Assembly: GCA_012838755.1 (NCBI GenBank) | Contig: DUOQ01000247.1 | Location: forward strand, 1-38,307 | Direction: 5' to 3' | Source of the DNA: Propionibacterium sp. | GTDB lineage: Bacteria > Actinomycetota > Actinomycetes > Propionibacteriales > Propionibacteriaceae | Length of the DNA: 38,307 nt | Shown: piece after piece, positions 23,825 through 31,335 of the stretch | Numbering within the stretch: the first letter of the stretch is position 1 | Layout: every line of letters begins with the position of its first letter | Program-made: the position numbers and the translations under genes | Notes under the pieces: generated by a model | What the model saw: the letters and a program-made list of their open reading frames with translations, nothing else | What the model was told of the DNA's origin: nothing | The model's database searches: none

Positions 23825-25534
23825 ATGGATGCACACCAGCTTGGTGTCCTCATCGAGGCCGGCGAAACGTTCACCGTGGAGTTCAAGCGAGCCACCCCCC
23901 TCAACGTGCTCAGCGACCGGGACATTGTGGAGGCCGTGGTCTGTCTCGCCAACGGGCGGGGCGGGTACCTTCTGCTGGGAGTCGACGATGACAAGTCAAT
24001 CACGGGGGCCGCACCCCGCCATGAAGGTCGGACAGACCCGTTCCGACTCATGGCAGCCATCCTCAACCTGACGGACCCCAACTGGAGCACTGAGATCGAG
24101 CTCGTTGCCTCGCAGGGCAAGGAGATCATCGTGATCCATGTACCCGAAGCCACCACAGGGCCCGTGGGAACGAGCGGCGGGGTCTACAAGCGCCGCACCA
24201 TCCAGACGGATGGGACCCCTGGGTGCGTGCCCTACCGTCCGAGCGAGATGATCAGCGCAGGTCTCGACCTGAGTGGCACCGACTATGCGACGCTGCGCGC
24301 CCGGGGCGCGACCATGGACGACCTTGAGCCCGCGGAGTTCGACCGGCTGCGACGACTCGCGTCCACCAGCCGGGGAGATGCGGCCCTGGCGAGCCTGTCC
24401 AATGAGGACATCCTGCGCGCGCTCCGTTTGGATCTGGGCAGGGATGGTGTGACGGAGCCATCTCTGGGCGCAATCCTGCTGTTCGGGACCAAGGAAGCAC
24501 TGGAGCGTTGGGTACCCACAGCCGAGTGTCTCTTCCAGGACTTCCGCGACCCAGAGGTGGGAGCCAACGACAGCCTTCGATTGCCCCTCTTCGCCGCGGC
24601 CGAGGCACTCGAAGAACGCATCCGCCTTCGCAACACATCAACAGAAATGATCATGGGGATGCAACGCATCGACATCCCCATGATCGCGAGCACGGCAGCC
24701 CGCGAGGTACTCGCAAATGCGCTGGTTCACCGCAGCTACGCCGATCTGGGTCCCGTCATCGTCCAGTTCACCGAAGACGCGCTCACCGTCGCTTCGCCCG
24801 GTGGATTCCCGGCGGGGGTCACCCTCGACAACCTTCTTGAGCAGAGCCGTCCTCGCAGCGTCGCCCTCGCCGATGCCTTTAAGCGCGCGGGTCTGGTTGA
24901 TCGCCGGGGCAAGGGCATCAACGAGATGTTCGCCACGCAACTCCGAGCCGGTCGCGACGTCCCGGACTACAGCAAGAGCACGAACGCGAGCGTGGTGGCA
25001 ACAATCCCCACGGGACGTTCCGACTTGGACTTGGTGCGATTCGTATTGAACTACGAAGACAGCATCCAACAGTCCTTGAAGCTCGACGACCTCCGACTCA
25101 TTCACCACCTGCGTTCTGTCGGCTCCAGCACAGCGAGCGAGTTGGCCGATGACCTTCACCTCACGATGGGGACCGCTCGCGCTCTAGCCAACCGTTTGGT
25201 TGAGCGTGGCCTCGTCGAACCTCGTGGAAGTGGACGCCACCGCCGCTTCCACCTCGCTGCCGGGTTCTTCGAGGCAGCACGCGATCGCAATGCTTATGTA
25301 CGAGTTGCCGGGGTGGATGAACTGAAGCAGGAGCAGATGATCCTGGAGTTCGTTCGCCGCTTCGGCAGGATCAACCGCTCTGAAGCCGCCTCACTGATTC
25401 AAGTCTCCCCGGAGGCCGCTTCTCGTCTCCTGCGTGACATGCGCACACGCGAGCTTCTGGACATGGTTGGGCAGCGCCGTGGCGCGCACTACGTGCTGAC
25501 GTCGAGCGAACCCCATACGCAGCGGAGCCGGTGA
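23825..25534 (+). CDS. AlbA_2 domain ATPase/transcriptional regulator
   Basis: A 569-residue protein. ATG 23825 is chosen because the family N-terminus begins there (LIEAGETFTVEFKRA) and the upstream extension overlaps the repeat-rich promoter. Residues about 1-125 are an AlbA_2 (Schlafen-type) domain: VEFKRA, LANGRGGYLLLGVDDD, IHVPEA. About 280-380 is a GHKL-like ATPase core (HATPase_c_4): REVLANALVHRSY, VASPGGFP, RRGKGI. The rest has two winged-helix segments (LADDLHLTMGTARALANRL; RSEAASLIQVSPEAASRLL), suggesting DNA binding. Proteins of this build are regulators, some controlling defence or toxin genes. It lies just upstream of the NERD-helicase gene and probably is co-transcribed with it. 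Confidence 0.88.
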   Translation: MDAHQLGVLIEAGETFTVEFKRATPLNVLSDRDIVEAVVCLANGRGGYLLLGVDDDKSITGAAPRHEGRTDPFRLMAAILNLTDPNWSTEIELVASQGKEIIVIHVPEATTGPVGTSGGVYKRRTIQTDGTPGCVPYRPSEMISAGLDLSGTDYATLRARGATMDDLEPAEFDRLRRLASTSRGDAALASLSNEDILRALRLDLGRDGVTEPSLGAILLFGTKEALERWVPTAECLFQDFRDPEVGANDSLRLPLFAAAEALEERIRLRNTSTEMIMGMQRIDIPMIASTAAREVLANALVHRSYADLGPVIVQFTEDALTVASPGGFPAGVTLDNLLEQSRPRSVALADAFKRAGLVDRRGKGINEMFATQLRAGRDVPDYSKSTNASVVATIPTGRSDLDLVRFVLNYEDSIQQSLKLDDLRLIHHLRSVGSSTASELADDLHLTMGTARALANRLVERGLVEPRGSGRHRRFHLAAGFFEAARDRNAYVRVAGVDELKQEQMILEFVRRFGRINRSEAASLIQVSPEAASRLLRDMRTRELLDMVGQRRGAHYVLTSSEPHTQRSR

Positions 25535-25536
25535 GG

Positions 25537-27198
25537 ATGGCCGCCCGATCCCTGCCCGACAGCCCAACGTTCGTGACGGCGTCCGAACGAGAAGTCTGGC
25601 AACGCGCCCAACGTCAGCTGCCGGATGACTGCATCATCGTGAGCAGCGTCCGCATCGCTGACCGGCACAAGGACCACGAGGCTGACCTCGTCCTGCTTAT
25701 GCCCGACTCGGGCATCGTGGTGGTCGAGGTCAAGGGCAGTCATGTCTGGGTCGACAACGGGCAGTGGTTCATCCAGCGCCGGGAGGGACCCGACCGCATC
25801 TACCCCGTCGACCAGGCCCGAGACGCGCAGTACGCGCTGCGCAACTATGTCGAGTCCGACCCCCGCTGGGGCAGTCGAAGCCGCGTGCGTTGGGGGCACC
25901 ACGTCGTCCTCGCCCGCACCGAACTCGATCCGGAATTCGCGACCCCCAACCTGCCCCGCTGGCGCGTGAGCGGCAAGAACGACCTCTCCAACCTCGGCGA
26001 ACGCCTCTGGGACACCACCTCCCTCCACCAGAAGGACGCGCGCACGCCGACCCACGACGACGTCGACCTGATCGTGGACATCCTCGGCGGACGACTGCAC
26101 CCCACCAAGAACCCCACCGCCATCGCCGCCGACCGCGAGGATCACGCGCAGCGCCTGACCATGGAACAGGCGAACCTGCTCAAGGTGACCCGCCTGCTGC
26201 CCCGGCTGGAGATCCGCGGCGGCGCCGGCAGTGGCAAGACCGTGCTCGCGATGCAGCAGGCCCGCGAGCTGGCGTCCGGACGCCTCGCCGACCGCAAGCT
26301 GCGCGTCGCCCTGGTCTGCTACTCCTACGGGTTGGCGTCCTACCTGCGCCGCGAGTTGCTCGTCGGCCAGCGCTCGCGGCAGCCATCATTCGTCGGCACC
26401 TTCGAAGACCTCGGACGCCGCTGGGGCCTCACCGATTTCGGCACCCGCAGCGACTCCGACTTCTGGGAGGTCGAGCTCCCCCGCCTGATGGCCGAACGCG
26501 CCGCCTCGCTCACCCACGACGAGAAGTTCGACGCGATCATCGTCGACGAGGCCCAGGACTTCGCCGACGACTGGTGGCTCCCCCTGCTCGGCGCCCTGCG
26601 CGACGAGGAGAACGGCGGCCTGTACGCCTACTCCGACGAGCGGCAACGCGTGTTCGCGCGGTTCGGACGCCCTCCGGTCCAGTTGGTGCCCCTCGTGCTG
26701 GACCACAACCTGCGCAACACCAGGCAGATCGCCTCGACGTTCGTCCCGTTGGCGCCGCGCGGCATGGAACTGCGCGGCGGGAATGGGCCCGAGGTGACGT
26801 TCGTCGCGGCGTCCGCCGAGGACGCCCTCGATGTGGCCGACGAGCAGGTGGACGCACTCTTCGACGAGGGCTGGGACGCCGGCGACATCGCCCTCATCAC
26901 CCTCGGCCAGCGGCACCCGGTGCAGGTGGAGCGTCAGGAGTCCCAGGGCCAGCAGGGCTACTGGGACACCTTCTGGGACGCCGACGACATCTTCTACGGC
27001 CACGTCCTGGGCTTCAAGGGCATGGAACGCCGCGCCATCGTGCTGTGCGTCAACGAATCCGGCACGCGCGACCGGGCGGCCGAACGCCTCTACGTCGGCC
27101 TGTCCCGTGCCACCGATCGCCTGATCGTCGTCGGTGACCCCGACGTCATCGCCACGATGGGTGGCGAGGATGTGTGTCGCCGGTTGGGCTTGGGCTGA
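25537..27198 (+). CDS. NERD-domain UvrD-like helicase
   Basis: A 553-residue protein. ATG 25537 has GGAG nine bases upstream; a GTG at 25531 overlaps the previous stop as GTGA and is an alternative. Residues about 15-130 form a NERD (nuclease-related) domain: DHEADLVLLMP then IVVVEVKGSHVW, giving the D...E-x-K set of the restriction-like fold. An SF1 helicase follows: GGAGSGKT (K234), VDEAQDFADDW (D337), LDHNLRNTRQIA, GFKGMERRAIVL and YVGLSRATDRLIVVGDP. The protein is shorter than full UvrD and lacks the large 1B/2B insertions. Likely a nuclease-helicase acting with the AlbA_2 regulator as a two-gene module. Stops 18 bases from the convergent Rad50-like gene. Confidence 0.88.
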   Translation: MAARSLPDSPTFVTASEREVWQRAQRQLPDDCIIVSSVRIADRHKDHEADLVLLMPDSGIVVVEVKGSHVWVDNGQWFIQRREGPDRIYPVDQARDAQYALRNYVESDPRWGSRSRVRWGHHVVLARTELDPEFATPNLPRWRVSGKNDLSNLGERLWDTTSLHQKDARTPTHDDVDLIVDILGGRLHPTKNPTAIAADREDHAQRLTMEQANLLKVTRLLPRLEIRGGAGSGKTVLAMQQARELASGRLADRKLRVALVCYSYGLASYLRRELLVGQRSRQPSFVGTFEDLGRRWGLTDFGTRSDSDFWEVELPRLMAERAASLTHDEKFDAIIVDEAQDFADDWWLPLLGALRDEENGGLYAYSDERQRVFARFGRPPVQLVPLVLDHNLRNTRQIASTFVPLAPRGMELRGGNGPEVTFVAASAEDALDVADEQVDALFDEGWDAGDIALITLGQRHPVQVERQESQGQQGYWDTFWDADDIFYGHVLGFKGMERRAIVLCVNESGTRDRAAERLYVGLSRATDRLIVVGDPDVIATMGGEDVCRRLGLG

Positions 27199-27216
27199 TG
27201 GCCGCGACCCCGAAGC

Positions 27217-30200
27217 TCAGCGTCGCCCTGGGACCGGTCCTTCCAGCTCGATGAGCCGGTCCTGCGGATCAGCGAGCTTCTCGCGAGCCCACGCGCGGAC
27301 CCCTGTCTCCTGCGAGAACAGCACCACCTGGCGCTCCTTGGACACCTCGTGCAGGAGATCCAACAGCGCGACCGTTCGCGCGGCATCACACTGCACGGTG
27401 ACGTCATCGAGGATCAGGGGCATCGCCTCGTCGGTGCCGAGGTTCTCGACCAGGGCCAGCCGCAGCAACAGGTAGGTCTGCTCGGTCGTGCCCTGAGACA
27501 GGAGTGCCGCATCACGCCACGTGCCCGAGGGGTCCAACAACTCCACCGCCAGCGTCTCTGCCTTGACCCGCACGTCCTGGTAGCGACCCTGGGTGACCAA
27601 GGGAAGGCGTCCACGGATGGCTCGCTCCAGGACCGGCGAGATGTTCCGGTGCGCTTCCTGTTGCGCCACTTCGAGGTCTCCGGCCACCAGGTCCAGGATG
27701 CTCTTGAGTTCCTCCAGCGACGACTTCTCCCGCGACAGGGCAGCCTCTGCCTCGACGGCCTGCGCCAGATCACCCTCGCTGCGACGCAGGCGCGCGAGCT
27801 CGCCCTCGCCGCCGGCGCGCTCGGTCGCTGCATCTTCCACCGCCTTCGCGGCACCCGCGACCAGTTCATCGACCTCGGACGGCAGGTGCTCCGGCCGCTC
27901 CCCCAAACCGGACGTGAGGGTTGTCAGCTGCTCCTCGAGTTCGGCCGTGGTCGCGCCGTCCAGTTGCTGCTCCCGCAGGGAAAGCACATTGTCACGGACG
28001 TGTCGTGCCTCCCGTGCGCGATTCTGGGCGCCCAACCAATCCTCCAGCTTGCCAGCGGCCTGGTCCGGGTCGTCCCCAGTGTCCGCGTCGACCTCGCGCG
28101 CCGCGGCCACGACCGCTTCCGCGCGGGCCGCGTCCCGTCCCACCGCCTCGCGGTAGGCCTGGTCAGCCTGCTCCCGGATCTCCAGCGTGCGCGTCAGTTC
28201 CTCGCGTCGCTGCGCCTCCCTCGCCACGACGGCGCGTTCGGCGCACGCCTCCTCGTAGCGGCGGTACGCCGCGTCGGCCTCCCGGGCATCGCGGGGGTTC
28301 GCGACATCCAGCGGCCCCTTGGCACGCAGGACGTCGACCAACCGGTGCGCGGCGTCCCCGACCTCGACCCGCAGCCGCGCGATCTCTTCACGTTGCTCGT
28401 CGGCGAGCTTCTTGGCTCCCTCTCGCTCGTCGATGCGGCGGGCGAGGCCTTCCAGTTCATTCGGATCGATCGGCAGCCCGCGGTCGCCGAGCAGCGTGGT
28501 CAGCTCCACACGCCGTTGGTCGAACTCGGACGCCGCCCGCTGCCACGCATCACGCCGCCGGACGATGTCGTCCACCCTGTCCGAGATGACCGGCTCCCGC
28601 GGCTTGTCGCCCGGGTGCTGGAAGATCGGAACCTCAGGCGGCGTCGGTGCCACAGGCGGGTCCTGTGCCGACGGCGTCCCAGAGGACGGGTCGGCCACCC
28701 GGGCCGGGCGACGTCCACGCATGACCAACCCTGCGACGAGCACAGCCACACCGACGGCCGCACCCGCGCCCCCGATGACCGGGTCGAGCAGCAGCATCAG
28801 GAGGCCGATCACGACGAGCACCCCGCCCGCGATCAGCAGCCACAGGGACGGCCCGGCCGAACTGCGGGCGTACTGGTCGGACGCCCGACGCCCGGGTCCG
28901 CCGTCGACGGGCTGACGGCCGCGGAACGCCGCGACCTCTTGCTCGTAGGTGACCCGCTCCGCGTCGTACCGTTCCTTGGCAACCGTGTAGCGGCGCATCG
29001 CCTCCTCGTGGGAGGCCGAGCGTTCCTGCCACGCCGGGAGGTCGCGCGCATGCTGGGCGAGGTCGTGGTCGTACTGGTCCCTCAGCCGCGATTCGTCCTC
29101 GTCGTGGGTCGCGTCCCACACCGGTCGCGCAGCGCGAACCTGGGTGGCGAACTCGCGCAGCTCGTCGCTGGATGCGTCCGGCAGTGTGCCCTCCGCCGGG
29201 GCGGCGTGGTCGAGGTCCTCGCGCGAATCCAGCGAGGAGGTCACCCTGTTGAGGGCTTCCCAGAGACCGCGGACGGCGGGGTCGGGTGCGGTGTCACCCT
29301 CCGGCATCTCGGGGAGTTCGGCCAACTGCTCGCGCAGCTCGTCGGCAGACGGCCCGGGAGGCTCCTCGGGCAGCGCATCGCGGTTGAGGAAGCCGTTCAG
29401 GGCAGCACGCAGCCGCTCCACGAGGTCGTCCGCGGCCGGCTCCCCGATGGACGCCAGACCGGCGAGCTGCTCGTCGTACCCGCGCACCTTGGCGAGGCGC
29501 TGCTCGAGCGCATCGGCCTCGGCCCACACCTGCAGGACCCGCACGCGCTCCAGCTCGGCCCTCGCGCGTTCCTCGTCACCCCGCAACCCGGAGACACGGG
29601 CAGCCGTCAAGCGCAGTTCGTCCCGGGCCGCCCGCAGCGCGTACGTGGCCTTCTTGGCCTCCTCCAACTCCGCAAGGGTGCGCCTCAGTGGGCGCTGTCC
29701 GATCGACTCGCTCCCAACCCGGGTCGACGCCTCGTCCTTCAACTTTTCCAGGACCTGATGCGCGGTCACGTCGAGGGATTCGGTGGTGGCCGCGCGCTGG
29801 ATGAACTCCTGGAGCTTCTTGGCGTCCTGCAGCACCCGCAAGATGTCCGCCTGGGGCACGAAGATGATCGAGCGCAGGGTCTCCCGGCTCAACCCGAAGA
29901 GCTCGCCGACATCGATGTCCGCCCAGTCGGTGTGCGTCAGACCGAAACGCTCCTCCAGCTCCTTGCGCCCCAGCGCGCGCTCCGCCCCTGCCGGGACGAT
30001 CGCGGTCGTGCCGCCCACGAGGTCCTGAGTGACGTCGAGGGTGTCGCCCGAGTCGAGCGCGATGGTCGCGCCCACCTGCCAGCGTGACCCTCTCCAAGGC
30101 TGGTGCCGCTTCCGGAATTGGGCTTCAACTCCAGTCCCGCGGCCGCGCGCCCGCCGCCGCCCCGCGAGGACGGCGAACAGTGCGGCTGCCCACGTGGACT

Positions 30201-30306
30201 TGCCGCTCTCATTGGGGCCGTGGACGACCGTGAACCCCGGCGCCAGGTGGAGGGTGTCCCCACGGAACGGGCCGAAGTGCGTTGCGGTGACCTCGTTGAA
30301 CTTCAC
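27217..30306 (-). CDS. Rad50/YhaN-like SMC ATPase with membrane hairpin
   Basis: A 1029-residue protein starting at GTG 30306, overlapping its partner's stop as GTGA. N-terminal Walker A is HGPNESGKST (K36); the C-terminal half has the ABC signature LLSQGTTEQTYLLLRLAL and Walker B LILDDVTVQCDAART. Long Glu/Arg/Ala coiled coils lie between. Instead of a CxxC zinc hook, the centre (about residues 486-528) has two hydrophobic spans separated by LDPVIGGAG, followed by a Pro-rich linker; this matches the YhaN-type branch rather than SbcC. It would place the hinge in the membrane. The family acts with a Mre11-like exonuclease in DNA end processing. Its partner is the coupled upstream gene. Confidence 0.88.
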   Translation of the reverse strand: MKFNEVTATHFGPFRGDTLHLAPGFTVVHGPNESGKSTWAAALFAVLAGRRRARGRGTGVEAQFRKRHQPWRGSRWQVGATIALDSGDTLDVTQDLVGGTTAIVPAGAERALGRKELEERFGLTHTDWADIDVGELFGLSRETLRSIIFVPQADILRVLQDAKKLQEFIQRAATTESLDVTAHQVLEKLKDEASTRVGSESIGQRPLRRTLAELEEAKKATYALRAARDELRLTAARVSGLRGDEERARAELERVRVLQVWAEADALEQRLAKVRGYDEQLAGLASIGEPAADDLVERLRAALNGFLNRDALPEEPPGPSADELREQLAELPEMPEGDTAPDPAVRGLWEALNRVTSSLDSREDLDHAAPAEGTLPDASSDELREFATQVRAARPVWDATHDEDESRLRDQYDHDLAQHARDLPAWQERSASHEEAMRRYTVAKERYDAERVTYEQEVAAFRGRQPVDGGPGRRASDQYARSSAGPSLWLLIAGGVLVVIGLLMLLLDPVIGGAGAAVGVAVLVAGLVMRGRRPARVADPSSGTPSAQDPPVAPTPPEVPIFQHPGDKPREPVISDRVDDIVRRRDAWQRAASEFDQRRVELTTLLGDRGLPIDPNELEGLARRIDEREGAKKLADEQREEIARLRVEVGDAAHRLVDVLRAKGPLDVANPRDAREADAAYRRYEEACAERAVVAREAQRREELTRTLEIREQADQAYREAVGRDAARAEAVVAAAREVDADTGDDPDQAAGKLEDWLGAQNRAREARHVRDNVLSLREQQLDGATTAELEEQLTTLTSGLGERPEHLPSEVDELVAGAAKAVEDAATERAGGEGELARLRRSEGDLAQAVEAEAALSREKSSLEELKSILDLVAGDLEVAQQEAHRNISPVLERAIRGRLPLVTQGRYQDVRVKAETLAVELLDPSGTWRDAALLSQGTTEQTYLLLRLALVENLGTDEAMPLILDDVTVQCDAARTVALLDLLHEVSKERQVVLFSQETGVRAWAREKLADPQDRLIELEGPVPGRR

Positions 30307-31277
30307 GATGCGTCCGCTCCTTCCAGCGAGCTGAGACCCAGGGCCAGCGCTTGGTGACGCCGTGCCACATCCGGTCCGGCACCCGACAGCCGTCGGACCA
30401 GCTCAGCCGCCACGGTGCGGTCCTCCGGGGACGCCGTGGGGAACTCGTAGGCAAGGTCCCGCCAGACCACCGTGACGTCGTCGCGTACCGGTCGCCAGTC
30501 CAGTGCTGGGGGGATGACCAGCCGGGGGCCAACGCGCCCGCTGACGATGATGCGGTCCAAGGGGGAACTGGCCGCGACCGCACCGTCGAGTTCCTGCACC
30601 AAGGAGGCCGAATCCTCGTGTACGCCGACGTCGATCGTTCGCGGCTCGCCGACGGTCAGGTCGAAGTCGATGTCCGCTGCCTCCAGACCTCGGTCATCGG
30701 TCCACGTGACCAGCTGGGCCCGCGGCGTCCCCCCACCCGAGCCGGGGACCAAGGGCGACACTTCCAAGACATGGAGGGTCGAATCCGGGCGGTCATCCGG
30801 GGGTGCGACGACGGGAACGTTCGTCGGCAGCAGCTGCGGCATGTTCGTGAAGACCACCTTGCCCTCGGCGCGCAGCGCTGGGGCGAGGGGGCCGGCGAAC
30901 GCGAAGTCGGTGCCACCGAGTTCGATCGTGCGCACCTCACCGGGCCCGATCCAGAGCACGGACGCCGGCCACTCCACGAGCTGCCGCGGCGGGTTCTGGA
31001 GGTGCGCCTCGGCGGCATCGGGGAGGACCACGACCGGGAAGGGCATGGCGTCCAGCACGGCCTTCACCTCGTCGACCGTGCTACTGCGCACGCTGCTCGC
31101 ATCCCACAGCCCCCCGAGGACCACCATGGCCGTCAGGTCCATCTCGAATGCACGCCCAGCCACCTGAAGGAGCAGGTCAGCGCTGGCTGCACGGAGCAGT
31201 GGCCCGACACCGGGGAATTCATCGGGCCATCCCTTGTCGAGGTTCAGTCCAGACAGGACGAGTACCCGAGCAGCCAT
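30303..31277 (-). CDS. Mre11/YhaO-like protein with apparently lost metal-binding residues
   Basis: A 324-residue protein. ATG 31277 has AAGGGG seven bases upstream. The beta-alpha pattern and spacing follow a metallophosphoesterase of the SbcD/Mre11 type, but the signatures are changed. The usual S-D-x-H-L-G near the start reads SGLNLDKG (9-16), the GDxFD motif reads GGLWD (55-59), and the PGNHD motif reads PDAAE (86-90). Later catalytic GH-x motifs were not found. It was placed in this family by the Rad50-like partner with which it overlaps, the size and the fold pattern, so nuclease activity is doubtful. It may be a structural or regulatory subunit that holds the ATPase. An unrelated protein cannot be excluded. 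Confidence 0.75.
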   Translation of the reverse strand: MAARVLVLSGLNLDKGWPDEFPGVGPLLRAASADLLLQVAGRAFEMDLTAMVVLGGLWDASSVRSSTVDEVKAVLDAMPFPVVVLPDAAEAHLQNPPRQLVEWPASVLWIGPGEVRTIELGGTDFAFAGPLAPALRAEGKVVFTNMPQLLPTNVPVVAPPDDRPDSTLHVLEVSPLVPGSGGGTPRAQLVTWTDDRGLEAADIDFDLTVGEPRTIDVGVHEDSASLVQELDGAVAASSPLDRIIVSGRVGPRLVIPPALDWRPVRDDVTVVWRDLAYEFPTASPEDRTVAAELVRRLSGAGPDVARRHQALALGLSSLEGADAS

Positions 31278-31335
31278 TGCACGGCCCCTTGTTCAGCTAG
31301 TGTTCCGATTGTCTGGGGACGTTACAGGAAAAGGC
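31278..31335. promoter_or_regulatory. Divergent promoter region
   Basis: Only 58 bases separate the Mre11-like and SNF2 helicase start codons, so both promoters must lie here or overlap the genes. Rightward, AGGA sits six bases before ATG 31336; leftward, AAGGGG precedes ATG 31277. TTGTTC (about 31290) is a possible rightward -35. No confident -10 pair is seen. Confidence 0.4.

Noticed and set aside
27349-30087. Rightward open frame of 912 codons opposite the Rad50-like gene
   Set aside because: Its product has no recognisable domain and is the complement of a coiled-coil gene. Long antisense frames are common in GC-rich DNA.
30303-31277. Active SbcD/Mre11 nuclease
   Set aside because: The Asp, His and Asn ligands expected in the three N-terminal motifs are replaced, so I did not name it sbcD.
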